64,000 nt of DNA from positions 45,274,459 to 45,338,458 of the forward strand of contig OY735227.1 of assembly GCA_963457665.1 (NCBI GenBank). Reading direction: 5' to 3'. Within the stretch, counting starts at the first letter, position 1. Each line of letters starts with the position of its first letter. Below, one piece after another: positions 42,541 through 53,642 of this stretch. Source of the DNA: Thysanoteuthis rhombus. Lineage: Eukaryota; Mollusca; Cephalopoda; Oegopsida; Thysanoteuthidae. The translations under genes were made by a program, and so were the position numbers. The notes under the pieces were generated by a model that saw nothing but the letters and a program-made list of their open reading frames with translations, had not been told where the DNA came from and did no database searches.

Positions 42541-42857
42541 GAATCACCATCACTCCACAAATGGACAGCTAACCAACCAGCCAAGTGAACTACCAATTCT
42601 TCCCTCTTTGCTTGTCTCTGTGTGTTTCCAAGCACTCCTGGTCACATTTTGGGGACTATAACCTTGAAAATTTGCATGAGTATACCCTAAGCACCATTTG
42701 AAAATGGTTTTGTTTTCAGTTTTAGATGAAAAGTACTTTTTGGGGTCTCTATGGCCATTTTGGACCAACAATGCATTGGTATATTTTAAAGATAATTTTA
42801 GATAAACTTTTAGATAATTATTCTTAGTACATGCACGAGGTATGATGATTCATTTAT
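42541..42857 (+). mobile_element. M2 MITE
   Basis: It starts GAATCACCATCACTCCACAA and ends GGTATGATGATTCATTTATA. Inner blocks are CTAACCAACCAGCCAAGTGA, AGCACTCCTGGTCACATTTT, AACCTTGAAAATTTGCATGA and CATTTTGGACCAACAATGC. The AGATAATTTT tract is shortened. Confidence 0.8.
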
Positions 42858-42894
42858 ACAAGGTACAAATATCTTTTTTAGCTTTTCTAATGCT

Positions 42895-43212
42895 CCTTTT
42901 TTCAAACTCCAGTTCAGACTTATGACAAGAATAAGAACAATCTTCACCAAATTTAGAAGAGTAAAAACTCTTTTTATATCTCATTACATAAAACCAAACC
43001 AATATATAAAATTAGCATTTCTCTACTGTGATTTGAAATCACATCCAAGTGTTTGCTAGGTGGCTCATTTGCCAACTGAGCCAAACTGACAAGTCTCATA
43101 TACCTATGGATCTATTTATTATATATACAATTTTTGCTGTGATAATCTTCGGTTGGAATAGAATTAAGAATATAGTCTGACCCTGCAGCAGCTAGGCTTG
43201 TACTTATTGAAT
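42895..43212 (-). mobile_element. S1 tRNA-derived SINE-like repeat, best A box
   Basis: The minus strand reads GTCAGTTTGGCTCAGTTGGC, containing a near-perfect A box, then about 40 bases to TGATTTCAAATCACAGTAG (weak B box). The distal block GTCTGACCCTGCAGCAGCTA is shared with the copies at 360-775 and 27520-27965. No acceptor stem closes the tRNA-like part. Confidence 0.7.
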
Positions 43213-43570
43213 TAACTAATTATAATTAATTGTAATTAAGAATTATTCTGTCCTTTAGAATAAAAGTATTTCATCCTTTTGCTTCTTGATATTAAAAAAT
43301 CAACAAATAATAGATATCTGTTACACCAGGCCAAGTTGATGTGTATTAAGTTTAACTTTGTACAACACAGATGAGGAAAAATGAGGAAGAAGAGTATTAT
43401 GTCAATCTTTCAAGTGAAATGGGCCTGCTTGCAAAGATAATCAACTTTTGAAAGCATGGCTTCTAACTGGGCTTGAATTCTGATCTCTGGTATGGATGAA
43501 AATTATGTAACTATTTCAGCCTTGAAACAGACTACTGGATAGCGTTTCTAAAATACTCAACAAAGATTAA
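43213..43570. other. unassigned sequence
   Basis: No repeat or coding signal recognised. Confidence 0.4.
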
Positions 43571-43574
43571 GCTT

Positions 43575-43815
43575 CTTCTAGACAGCTAAAAATAAAAAAT
43601 GTTGAGCCATCAATGTTCTTTGATGGCCAAATTACATGGATCCCCAGAGATCACATAAGAAACCAAGGCTGACAGAACACAAGATGGAGAGATGAACTGG
43701 ACAGATTCAGGAAATACTGGCTCCGTGACACCTATGATAGAGAATTGTGGCAAATCCTGGGGAAGGTCTATGTCCAATGATGGACATTAAAAGACTGATG
43801 ATGATGATGAATAGC
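43575..43815 (+). mobile_element. LINE-A 3' end with GAT tail
   Basis: It contains ATGGATCCCCAGAGATCACA, GCTGACAGAACACAAGATGG, AGAGATGAACTGGACAG (RDELDRF), ATACTGGCTCCGTGAC and GGGGAAGGTCTATGTCCAAT. ATGGACATTAAAAGACTGAT and a (GAT)n tail follow at 43796-43812. This is a clear 5'-truncated insertion with the complete 3' terminus. Confidence 0.8.
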
Positions 43816-44730
43816 TCACCCACTGAGACTAATTGGTTCAATTTGTTTTAAAACTTCATCTTTCTCATGGATTGTTACTGATATATGCTTATGAAACTGA
43901 AACTACCACTGACACTTTCATCGGACTTATAAGGTATTTTCTGGATTATCTATCAGAAAAATTAGCCAAATTATGTCAAGACATCTGTACCAATATCTAT
44001 GGCTATCATAGAAACTTGTCTGACATTTGTAGGCATCTCAAATGTCCTCTCATGATATTTTTTGCACTATCAATTTCAAGAATATTGGCAGGCTTCTATT
44101 TGCATACATACACACACAAGGTGCTATCCAAATTTTCAGGTAATTTGAACAGTTTACTTGAACTGAATCCATCAATAGTGCAGACTTTTGCCACTAGCTT
44201 TTGTGAGCCAGTGTGCAATAGCAATCCATGGGATTACTTTAAGAGAGATGGTAGAAAGTAGGTGTTAGAGTAAGTAATTTTTGTAAATCATGAAAAATTC
44301 ATTTTTTTTCACATCCATCATATTTCACATCTTTCTGCTGCTTTAGCAATGAGAATAACAAAATTTAATTTGCAACAGTTTGATTAGTTTTCCAACAAAT
44401 CACACAGTGAAAACTTTTTTCTATTCATTTTTAGATATCTCCTGATCAAATATAACAGTATCAAATTCTCATTTTTCACTCTGTTCAGGATCATTATATC
44501 TAATAAGGACAAATGGTTTTATTTATTCATAACTAACCATTTGAAGGTAAGAGATGTCAAATTGTGGAAGAAGTGAATAATGATAACTGAGGCTATCAAT
44601 TGGTGTACACTCTTGATTTTGTGATTAAGACAATTTAATAACAGATGAGAATGATTTATTCAAACTGGGAAATGATATATGAAGCAGAAAAACAAATTCC
44701 TGCATACGCAATCATTTATGAGCAAAACAC
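43816..44730. other. unassigned; contains a 142-codon open frame
   Basis: The longest uninterrupted frames outside repeats include 43833-44261 on the plus strand. The frame begins with TTG, not ATG, directly after a LINE tail. It has no recognisable domain, and its length is near what chance allows in this amount of AT-rich DNA. I do not call a gene. Confidence 0.4.
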
Positions 44731-44735
44731 ATTTA

Positions 44736-45128
44736 AGAATCAATGAATGACTGAATGCAAGGAATATTTACAAAATAGTTGTAACCCTACAAACTGCTTG
44801 ACCCACAAGCCAAGTAGGCTACAGATTCTTCTCTATTTGCTTGGCTTTGTGTGCTTGTGTCTCCTGGCACTCTTGATCTTATTTTGGGCAACCACCTTGA
44901 AAATCAGCATGAGTATACCACTAAGCACCATCTAAAAACTGTTTTTTGTTTATTTCCACAATAGTGCTTTTTGGGATCTCTATGGTCATTTTGGAACCAA
45001 CAATGCCTGATCTTGTGCTGGTATTTTTTAGATAATTTCAGAAAAAAGATCTATTTTTTCAGATTATTTTAGATAATTTTTTGATATAAATAATTCTGGT
45101 ACAGGTGTAGGATACATTGATTCATTAA
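44736..45128 (+). mobile_element. M2 MITE
   Basis: It starts AAGAATCAATGAATGACTGA (mutated tip) and ends ATACATTGATTCATTAATA. Inner blocks are ACAAGCCAAGTAGGCTACAG, GCACTCTTGATCTTATTTTG, ACCTTGAAAATCAGCATGAG, CATTTTGGAACCAACAATGC and TTTTTAGATAATTTCAG. Confidence 0.75.
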
Positions 45129-47276
45129 TACAAGGTATGTATACTTTATGCTATTTTTACTAAGTGTACAAATCTACACAAAAAAGAAAACTAAGAAAAA
45201 TTTGAATTTCATGATCAATATTTTTTAACCAATGAAAGAAGCAATATAATCAACCAATCAACATACAGCCAAGATATACACCTTTTAGGACCATTTTCTA
45301 TAAATAACTGGTTTTCATGCCAAAAAGTAATATTCAGATGACTCTCAGAGATTATGCATGAAGCCCTGATTTTATCTACTCATCAACATTTCAACTTGTA
45401 TGTTCTTCCTTTTCCCTTGTCGCTGAGATGAAACTCTGAACATATTTCATGCTTGTATCTTTTTGTACAGTATATCTTGTTCCTAACTGAAAGAAATGTC
45501 CTCAATTCAATTTGCTGAATTTCAGTCAGTTGTTAAATTCATACAAGGTTGGTTTCCATTACTACTGATAAGACCATAATATATATTCGTACATAATAAC
45601 TTCTCACATACCTATTTATACACTGATATGATAAAGTAGATTGACTTTCTCCCAGACCCATAAAAACAACAAAAAGCTACTTAGCTATAAATAATAACTT
45701 ATGTACTTGAAGGCATCATTAAATGAGGAAAATAAGGAAATTTTAATCTTTTTAATTCCATGCTGACGAATTTATGTTTGTTTGTAAAGATAAATTTTGT
45801 AAAAGTTGTGACTGAATGCTTTATCCTCTTTTATACTCTTTTGCCTACCCTTTTGTATCTGTTAACAATAATAATGATTTGATACAAATGCAAGCTGAAC
45901 TTCGGCACTCTTCAAAGTATTGCATTATCTTAGCTATTTATTTATGTTTTGATGTGAGGAGAATAAGTATACAGATATAAGTTGTAAATTACAATGTTAA
46001 GGAGACAGAAAATATACTGCATCACTTCATACTAGGGAAGTTTCTTATTTTGATTGTTTTTATTCTGTTTGATTCATCCATTTTTCTATTTTCCACTTAG
46101 TACTTGGAAAGTCCTGCAGTGTCTGACATCAGACAGATACCCCTCGTACTGCCCATGTTGCAAGTACCGACGACCAGCCCTGTATAAATGACACATAAAA
46201 TAACAGAAACAACAATATCTCGATTTAAAATATGGAAGTTATGTTAGTAGCATTCAATTTCCCAATGTTTTTTTCCCCATAAATCTTGAACATTACCCAA
46301 TCACACTGATTTTAGCAAAAGAAAAGTCAACCAGCGTTTTTTTTTTTAAATACACTATGAAACAAAAGCTCATGAATTGTCTTCCTTTGTCTTTTCTGGG
46401 TATTCAGAATCGACCAATCAGCATAATGCAAATGAACATTCAGTAATCTGAGAGTCTGGAAAATGATGAAGACCCAAAGTCTGTACAAACATCTGCTTCT
46501 ATAAATTCATTATCCCGAAAGTTGTAAGATAGTTACCATTCACTTCTTGTCACTTTTATTTTGGTTGTTTTTTTCTTGCTTTGTACGAGACAAAATCAGG
46601 TCTACCAAATCAGAGCCCAAAATAAACCCGAAGCAATTCATGCTGAAAACATCTGGAAAATCAAAACAAATATAAAAGAATTGAGAGAGAAGACTTGGAA
46701 AGTCTGTCAAAAGATATGCAAAAATAAACCCTGTAAACAGGGTGTAACTGTTGATAATCAGTAGTTGTTATAAAAAAAACACTAGCAAAAAAAGGGAAAA
46801 AAGAGCCAGTTTGAACACAAAAAATCTTAAATGGCAAAATTATTGTTCTAGTGCAGGGCTCATCCTCTCTCGCACCTGCTTTCTACAAACATTTTTATCA
46901 ATAACTTTAAAAAAATAATTAGTTCTTTCTTGTCTGCTTTGTTTCTATTAGCATAATGTAACATTTGAGAAAATGGACAAAACTGTAGAATTTTAAATAA
47001 ACTAAAGTTTTCTGGTTGAATTGAATTTTTAGGAAGATATCAGTTGCGATTGATTCAAAATGTATTCTAATGAGCAGAGGCCAAGGGAAAGATTTTTTAG
47101 AAACTACGAAGAAAGATCTTTAATCTTCGGTTTTTTATTTATTTCTATTAGATTTTTCAACAACGGCTCATCCAAACAATTTCAAACTTGACACTGCATT
47201 GTATTATGCGCTGACTAATATAACTGGTTGATGTCAACTTCATATAGTGGCCAGTTGTCCAATAATCACATGCATG

Positions 47277-47278
<2 letters not shown>
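45129..47278. other. unassigned sequence
   Basis: This is the longest stretch without a recognised repeat apart from the CpG-retaining segment. Frames such as 46561-46764 (plus) show no recognisable domain. Short CpG-containing patches (near 46140-46185) are present. It may be single-copy DNA or ancient repeats. Confidence 0.4.

Positions 47279-47279
<1 letters not shown>

Positions 47280-47306
<27 letters not shown>
47280..47306 (+). repeat. (CA)n microsatellite
   Basis: About 13 CA units. Confidence 0.95.
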
Positions 47307-47307
<1 letters not shown>

Positions 47308-47348
47308 TTCTTTAATGAATATGAGATTAGCTTGATTTAAAAAGTGGA

Positions 47349-47718
47349 ACTGGTCTAGGTCGTCACTCAATAGAAACTGTCACATACCAACAACTTTTGG
47401 CTGCATGCAATGTTAGGGATGATCAATTAGAAAATTAGTGTTTTGGTTAGGGCTGTGATCACTAAAGAAGTTTGGATTTTTCAGAAAACCTGTGTGAGCA
47501 CTGCTCTACACAAACTAAGGGATAAATTTTGCTTAAACCTACATTGCAAATAGAATACCCCACTAAAAACCTATTTAATGGGGAATTTCCTAAAAAAAAA
47601 CATTGTTTTTTCTATACATAATAAGGAGTAAATATTCAAATTTTCAGCCCTATGTCTCCATTGGTAAGGCTTGTACACATGATGCATACATAGCCAGTCA
47701 TGATCGATAGTTTCTAAA
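47349..47718 (+). mobile_element. M1 element, near full length
   Basis: It starts ACTGGTCTAGGTCGTCACTC then AATAGAAACTGTCACATACC, has ATGTTAGGGATGATCAATTA, ACACAAACTAAGGGATAAAT and CCTATGTCTCCATTGGTAAG, and ends ATCGATAGTTTCTAAAAAA. Confidence 0.75.
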
Positions 47719-47779
47719 AAAATCTCCTTTATTTCTTTCAACAAAATTAATGTTTCAAGTCCAATTACTAATGATTATA

Positions 47780-48240
47780 TAAGATCTGGTCAGACTATTT
47801 ACCTCATCTATAAGTTCATTTGTTCATAACATTTCGACTGTGTAACCTTTGGCCTTTGTCAGGTGTTGTTGCTTCTAGAATATATAATCCTTTCTTCCAT
47901 TGCATGCTTGATTGGACTGCACACGTCAAATCTATTTTTTTTTCTGCTTTCGTTGTCAACTTCTGAGTTGCTTCCTTTGCATTCGTTAATCTGTTTATCC
48001 CATGCAAGGGAAACAACCTAGAAGTTGATACCAAAAACATAACCTGGATATACAAAAAGCAGATGCATCATGTCCGGCCCAATCGAGCAAACACTCCAAG
48101 GAGTGATTACGCAGTCTAGAATCAACAACACCCTTAGAAGACTGAAGGATACACGGCTGAAATGTCTTGAATAAATGAACACACAGACAATGAAAAAAGT
48201 CTGACCATATCATACAGAATGATTAATACATTCTGTCTAG
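47780..48240 (-). mobile_element. R10 retroelement tail, possibly Penelope- or LTR-type
   Basis: On the minus strand a frame (47816-48055) ends LEATTPDKGQRLHSRNVMNK, followed by AACTTATAGATGAGGTAAAT. At DNA level this is the 'CACCTGACAAAGGCC..CGAAATG' pattern seen near the 3' ends or terminal repeats of several retroelement groups. A second out-of-phase frame (47995-48213) probably continues the same element. Fragments of the tail recur at 22425-22505 and 51035-51115. The precise class is not resolved. Confidence 0.5.
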
Positions 48241-48291
48241 CAAAAGTCAGACAAGAATTATCAGAATGGTACAGCTCCTTTCACTAAGTTT

Positions 48292-48640
48292 CATCCATTC
48301 ATTTCATTGGTACGTGTAGGCTCTCTATGGAGCACAAAACTGCCTGTGCAATTTCAGTAGCAAGTTGAATGTTCACTCTCCCATACCCATTCCTCTTTCT
48401 TTACTGAGACTTGCGATTCCTTTTTTTCTCAATCAGAGTAAACTTCTCTTGGTCAGCCTACATTTATATGGCTAAAGGGCTCTAACTGCCCTGCAATTTA
48501 CCCATAGCCTCGCAGGAGAAGTAAATTCATGCCTTTCCAAAGGTCATCAGTATGAAGTAAATGCAAACAAATCTTACTGAAACTTGAACTTGACATGCTG
48601 ATTCCACTTTCTATGTTGTTAATCGTCATTCCGACCTTCA
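48292..48640 (+). repeat. F1 repeat, independent copy
   Basis: TGTAGGCTCTCTATGGAGCA, CAGAGTAAACTTCTCTTGG, ATGGCTAAAGGGCTCTAACT, GCCCTGCAATTTACC, AGTAAATTCATGCCTTTCCA and GACATGCTGATTCCACTTTC follow F1 order. No LINE-A lies beside it, which shows that F1 is a family of its own. Confidence 0.65.
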
Positions 48641-48859
48641 CCCCATAACTAAATTTAAAGCAATAAAATTCCCTTGCTTTCTGATAGAGTCATATTGGAA
48701 GCCATTTTTAATGTCATCCTTTTGAGATATTAATGAATTGAAGTGAAATAATTCACTAAAATAATTCAACTCAAAAAATGATTTTCATTTTTGTATATCA
48801 ATAGTTTCAATTCTATAATTTGTTTTTGTTGCTTTTTCTTGTGCTGAGTTATCATTCGC

Positions 48860-49168
48860 TTTGTTGTCTCTGCACCATACAGTCATGTGTGGAAAAGTCA
48901 GGGTTCAGATGTCATGGTCAAGTAGACATTGTGAACCTAAATACTCCCTTTTGGGACTTCACACAAAACTCAAAGATTTGGCAAACTGGGTCATTGTGAA
49001 TGCGGCGGTTGCACATTACATAGTTTGCTTAATGGTGTCTCAATGCTGACTGAGTAAACCGATGGGAGAATGCCTGTTCACACATGCGTAGTAAGGTCCC
49101 CTCTGATTGTTTGCCAAGTTATTTAGTTCTTTAGAAATCCAAAATGGCTTGATATTTTCTGAACAGAT
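48860..49168 (-). pseudogene. mariner-like element relic, N-terminal side
   Basis: The flank TCAGCATTGAGACACC..AATAACTTGGCAAACAATCA (minus strand) matches the one upstream of the 25.5 kb mariner relic (GTCAGCAGTGAGATGTCATT, AAGTAACTTGGCAACCAATT). Downstream of an F-x-MT start-like motif, codons read IFEFCVKSQKG, which resembles the IKFCVKLGKS motif at the N-terminus of many mariner transposases. The frame then decays. No catalytic region is present. The pairing of flanks makes the family assignment better than the short protein match alone. Confidence 0.6.
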
Positions 49169-50158
49169 CTATATATGTTACACTGATAATACAACTATTT
49201 TTTTACAATCAAAAGTTTGCGCAATCAAGTAAAAGTAACCTTTTTTTTACAAAAAAAAAGTAAATATATAGTTTTAACTTTATCCACAAAAAATAAATAA
49301 AAACTTAGTTTTAATTTGATCAAAAATAATTAAATCAATGCCAAATAGATGATTTTGCTGATTTGGCATAACATGAACATACACATCCAGCTATATACAT
49401 TCCTACACTTTTGTATTTCAATATGTATGATAGCCTAGTTGTACATTGAAGATCATTTTGCTTCCGTTCATTAGGAACAAAGATGTGGTTAAATTTGATT
49501 AGAATATATCACTGACAACAATAGAAAGTTTTACTTCTCACAGGCCCAATTTTAGCAATAGATGCTTGAAGACACTGATTATACTGCATTATCTACAAAT
49601 CATTAATTTTGGACAATGGAAGCAAAATATAGAATCAGAGAATAAATAGTGAAATGGGTGATTGAAAGACTAAGGATCTAATAGTAGGGATTATTGTCGA
49701 ATTAAAAGTTGGAGTCCTGAGTCTCTGAATTAAAGGCTATCTAAAAATATTTCAGGGTCATAGGTGATGTATGACCCCTTTTTTTAGAATTCTTGTAATT
49801 GAATACTATGGCTACATTTTCACAAATACCTCATACCAAAGCAACTATGTGCAGCTAGAGTATACGAGAATAAATAGAAGTGGATCTGAATTAAGATAAT
49901 TAATCAATGATAACAAGAAAAGGAACGGACTCGGTTCAAAACCTGCAACATTGAATGCACGATTTTTTTACAGCAACTGACAAAATTTGTTTCTGTAATA
50001 GAAGTATTGAATATATCAAAAATATTTGTTTCCAATTGATTTTCCAAGTTAATCCCTGTTAAAACATGAAAAACAAAAATAAATAATCATTGCATTGAAA
50101 AAAAAGGAAGAGTGTTGTCCATAATGCAATATAATTCATTGGCACTAAAAAAAGTTGC
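49169..50158. other. unassigned AT-rich sequence
   Basis: No coding signal. ATGCCAAATAGATGATTTTG then CTGATTTGGCATAA (49338-49372) is an imperfect palindrome repeated with changes at 57188-57225. Its significance is unknown. Confidence 0.4.
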
Positions 50159-50160
50159 AT

Positions 50161-50247
50161 ATCTCTCTCTCTCTCCCTTTCTCCCTTTCTCTCTCTCTCT
50201 CTTTCTCTTTCTCTCTCTCTCTCTCTATTTATATATATATATATATG
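50161..50247 (+). repeat. (CT)n with (TA)n microsatellite
   Basis: About 65 bases of CT repeats with CCTTT interruptions pass into (TA)11. A minus-strand frame here is Arg/Glu low complexity. A TTTC run lies at 50386-50403. Confidence 0.95.
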
Positions 50248-50539
50248 TGCAAAATGTATATGCATTAGTTATAAACCCTGTTTAGTCTGTTTTCGTATTT
50301 TTCTTTCTTGAATTCTATTTTTTATCTCAAGAATCGATTTTTTGAAAAGGAATAATGTAACTGAGTATCACATGAGGGAGAAAATCTTTCTTTCTTTCTC
50401 TCTCTTACAAATATAGTTCATCTATTCAAATCAGATCTTAGCATAAAATTTATGCCATTCTTAGAACATGTCGCAGTTAAAACTGAATTTCTCTGCGAGT
50501 ATATTTTAAAGGGATCAGAAGAATTAAAGCAAAAATCAA

Positions 50540-50924
50540 ACAGGTCTGGCAAGTCACTCAATAGAAACTGTCATGTGATTTATGTTTCTTGGTAACATGC
50601 CATGTGAGGGACGATCAATTAAAAAATTGGAAAATGGGGTGATTCATGAATAAGTTACTCCTCTTGCATTATATTGGTGAACACAAGCTTAGGATTAACT
50701 TTTAGCCTTAATCAAACCCCCTACTAAAAACCTATTTGCAGTAGGAATTTTCAAAACACAAAAAAAACGTTTTTTCTGGATGTAATGAGTAAATGTTTAA
50801 ATTTTCAGCCCTGTAGCTCCAGTGGTGCAGCCTTTACGCATGATATATACATAACCAGACAGCCTGACCCACTTAGAAACTGAAAACCAATGTTGATGTT
50901 GACTGTTTTGGTTGATGACTCATG
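50540..50924 (+). mobile_element. M1 element, full length
   Basis: It starts ACAGGTCTGGCAAGTCACTC then AATAGAAACTGTCATGTGAT, has GAGGGACGATCAATTAAAAA, TAAGTTACTCCTCTTGCATT and CCTGTAGCTCCAGTGGTGCA, and ends GTTTTGGTTGATGACTCAT. The GTGATCACT box is deleted. Confidence 0.8.
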
Positions 50925-51034
50925 AATGTTGTCCACTGGATCAGTTGTCATAGTCACCAATTATTGGTTTTTTCTCCGTTTGGTAGCCACCAATTGTTCG
51001 AAGTTACTGAAACATTACTGGTCTGAATTTCGTT

Positions 51035-51115
51035 AGACAGGTGTATTGTTCATTGTTTATGACATGGTTGGACTATTTTCCTCATCTATGTGTTCATTCA
51101 CTCACAATGTTTAAA
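51035..51115 (-). repeat. R10-related fragment
   Basis: GGTTGGACTATTTTCCTCAT then CTATGTGTTCATTCACTCAC and AATGTTT parallels GTCAGACTATTTACCTCATC at 47790, reversed tail of R10. Confidence 0.45.
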
Positions 51116-51336
51116 CAACATTTTGTTGAAATGTAGGTCATGGTCTAAGAAAGAATTGATTACATTTTGGTGTGGATTTAGGAATTTTTCCCAATTTAGA
51201 GATATTTTTTCATATATTAATATAATAGTCTGAAAAAATCTGAACTTACATAATTACCTCCCTTTGCATCTTATCTAAATATAAACTGATTTTCTTTCAG
51301 TTTTCAGTTTGTATACGGTGTTGGCAGAGATATGCT
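51116..51336 (-). mobile_element. M3 element end with one unit, minus orientation
   Basis: One M3 unit (TGTTGAAATGTAGGTCATGG, GATTTAGGAATTTTTCCCAA, TTTAGAGATATTTTTTC) is followed by the reversed left end (ATTACCTCCCTTTGCATC, AACTGATTTTCTTTCAGTTT, GTTGGCAGAGATA). Confidence 0.6.
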
Positions 51337-51610
51337 CCCATGGCCCACATTTCTATAAAATCTGATTGAAATTCATTCAGAACTTTTAGAGATATTGTAT
51401 GGACAGATAGAGAAACATGAGTGATTTCCAATTTTAAACCATTGTTCTAATGTATGAAACAATACCTCTCAATCAAAAAAAGATTCCTGAATCCACCCAT
51501 GATTTAATTAATTTTACCTTTTCCCCAAAATATCACTGAAATTCATTGAGAGCTTCTTGAGATATTTCATAGACAGATAGACGAACATAAGTGAATATAT
51601 ATACATATAC
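51337..51610 (+). mobile_element. M3 units in plus orientation
   Basis: Two units (ATTTCTATAAAATCTGATTG, AAATTCATTCAGAACTTTTA near 51350; AATATCACTGAAATTCATTG near 51530) each end in a GGACAGATAGA-type tract. Orientation is opposite to the neighbouring M3 end, so two M3 elements meet here or one has been partly inverted. Confidence 0.6.
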
Positions 51611-52560
51611 AGACTGAGTACCCTTTATCCAAAACTCTGAAAACGAAAAGGTTCAGAACTCTGAAATTCTGATTATAGTAAAAGTTTGGTTATCTTTGTG
51701 TAACTCAACCAAGATTGCTCTTCTTACTTTACCGGCTTCATCCTCGAGATATCTCATTATGTATATACAAATATTCTAAAATCAATAAAAATCTGGAATC
51801 CAAAACACTTCTGGGCCATGGCATTTCAGATGAAAGGTGTTCCATCTGTACCTCTTCAGACTTTGTAGGCAGAGGTCAACAAGCTGAAAGAGAATGTTGA
51901 CAAAGAATAGAAAACAATCAGAAGTAGAAGAAAGGAATTGTGTAGAAATGTTTATAATTGTGCTTTGAAGAAAGTTGGGTAATGAGTAGCGACTTGTTTC
52001 TAGTGAAAATGGAGAGAAAATTTAGCTGTCTATCTGCTTTGATATCTTGATAGCAACTTTTTGGTAAATGGACTTTTTGGGCAGCAAACAGAAAGTTTTC
52101 AAGAGGTATGTCTATGCATCCTATTGATTGGTCAGTTTTTTAATTTGATGTTTGTTACATCTTGTCACTTATGATCAGTTGTAATTTCTATAGAATAGAA
52201 AAGTTTTAAAAAAATAGAAGATGTAATAAAAATATAAGTTGTACGGCAGGATTCCCCTGCTATCTAGAAGTTGAACATTATACATAAAACCTTTTATAAA
52301 CCATTAAGTTACATTGGAAAATCTTTAGAGCATTTCCCTTTTCCCTGGGTTTATGTCAACCAGAATTAGAAGGATAAAGGTATAGATATATCAAAACAAT
52401 TTGATTACATTACTATACAACAATTGATTCATATCACCAAAGGTGAATAAATGGCTTGTACAAAGAAATCAAATACCAAGTGAAGGTACATACTGTAACA
52501 AAAAGCTTGTGATAACAGTCAGATTACATATTAAATTAAATTCCTTTTTTTTTTTTTTCT
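51611..52560. other. unassigned sequence
   Basis: GGCAGAGGTCAACAAGCTG near 51868 resembles an M3 end but lacks its inner part. No coding signal. Confidence 0.4.
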
Positions 52561-52565
52561 TAACC

Positions 52566-52952
52566 ATGGCATCTAAGCAAACATTGAATACGAGTGCAGA
52601 AAAATTGAAGACAATCTTGTAAGCAGAGGAAAATGATAACTGGACAGTAGTCATCAGTTTGGATGTCTGACTTTGGCACCAAAATAGATCCCAACTTCAA
52701 TCCATGCTGATTGAAGAAAGCAGACAGACGGAAATCTGTAACATTTCCAAAGTTGGAAGAAGAGCTGATTGAGTAGGTGAAGGATCACAGAATGGCTGGC
52801 ATTGGAGTTAGCACAACTGACATATGTCTGAAGGTGCTGAAAATCACAATGGGAACAATGCCTGACAAATTCAGAATCGGAGTTGGGTGGAGTCAGTGCT
52901 TTATGAATAGACATGAAAGCTTTTGGTGGACCTGTCTCCATTTGGGGCCTAG
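52566..52952 (+). pseudogene. pogo/Tigger-like transposase N-terminal DNA-binding relic
   Basis: An ATG in good context (AACCATGG) begins MASKQTLNTSAEKLKTIL, then AEENDNWTV and, after a frameshift, HQFG. This fits the first (psq-type) helix-turn-helix of Tigger transposases. Next, KKADRRKSVTFPKLEEELIE is followed by a TAG stop at 52774 where the family normally has Trp (EWV). The frame then continues HRMAGIGVSTTDICLKVLKI, then GWSQCFMNRHESFW, matching the second CENP-B-type (Tc5) helix-turn-helix (VSxxxIxxKALxI ... GWxxxFxxRHxLS). The DDE catalytic domain is absent. It binds nothing as it stands: there is one stop and at least one frameshift. Confidence 0.75.
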
Positions 52953-53640
52953 GGATAGCTATCAATTCTAGGATGAAAATTTCATTATTATTACTAATTC
53001 ATTGAATAAAAATGCCTCTATGGGAACCTCCCTAAATGATTTACATTAGAAATTTGTATTTAACATTAAGATATACATAAATTCAAACTTCAAAAGCGTA
53101 TGAAACTTTAAAAAAAGATTCAAGTCTACTAATACCGAGAAACATTTACAAGAACATTTTATTCATTTATTTTTCCTAAATTCTTTTATATATTCCAGCA
53201 GCTGATTACTGATAAGTTGTTTATTCTTCATTTGATCTCAATAATATATTAAAGCTATTTTTGCATTAAAATATCAGAATTTGAATTTGATATGAGTGAA
53301 AAAGAAGGTAAATACCTTTTCTCTGGTAACATTCAATTCAATCGCTATTTGCAATTAACAGACAACTGGCCAGCCCAATTAGTCTGTTAAACCAAAGGTT
53401 TACTGTATTTCATACATGCCATCTTTTTTGTCAGAACAGGTAAACTAGGGAATAAGTAATGATGAATACAACACTCATGCGTTTTGTTTTCTGGGCAATG
53501 CACTGGTATTATGGCTATGAGGCCATTTGCAGAAACTCTATGTGAAGAGTTATAGGGCTTGAACGAGTTGAATTTAGGGATAACCCTCAAAAACACTTGT
53601 AAACCATTTGTCTTATAATCCAGCATATACAGTAACCATT
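52953..53640. other. unassigned sequence
   Basis: No trace of the remainder of the Tigger transposase. AT-rich with no repeat match. Confidence 0.4.
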
Positions 53641-53642
53641 GT

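Noticed and set aside
43833..44261. 142-codon plus-strand open frame as a host gene
   Set aside because: It starts with TTG just after a LINE tail, has no recognisable domain or splice context, and its length is close to chance expectation for 64 kb of AT-rich DNA in six frames.
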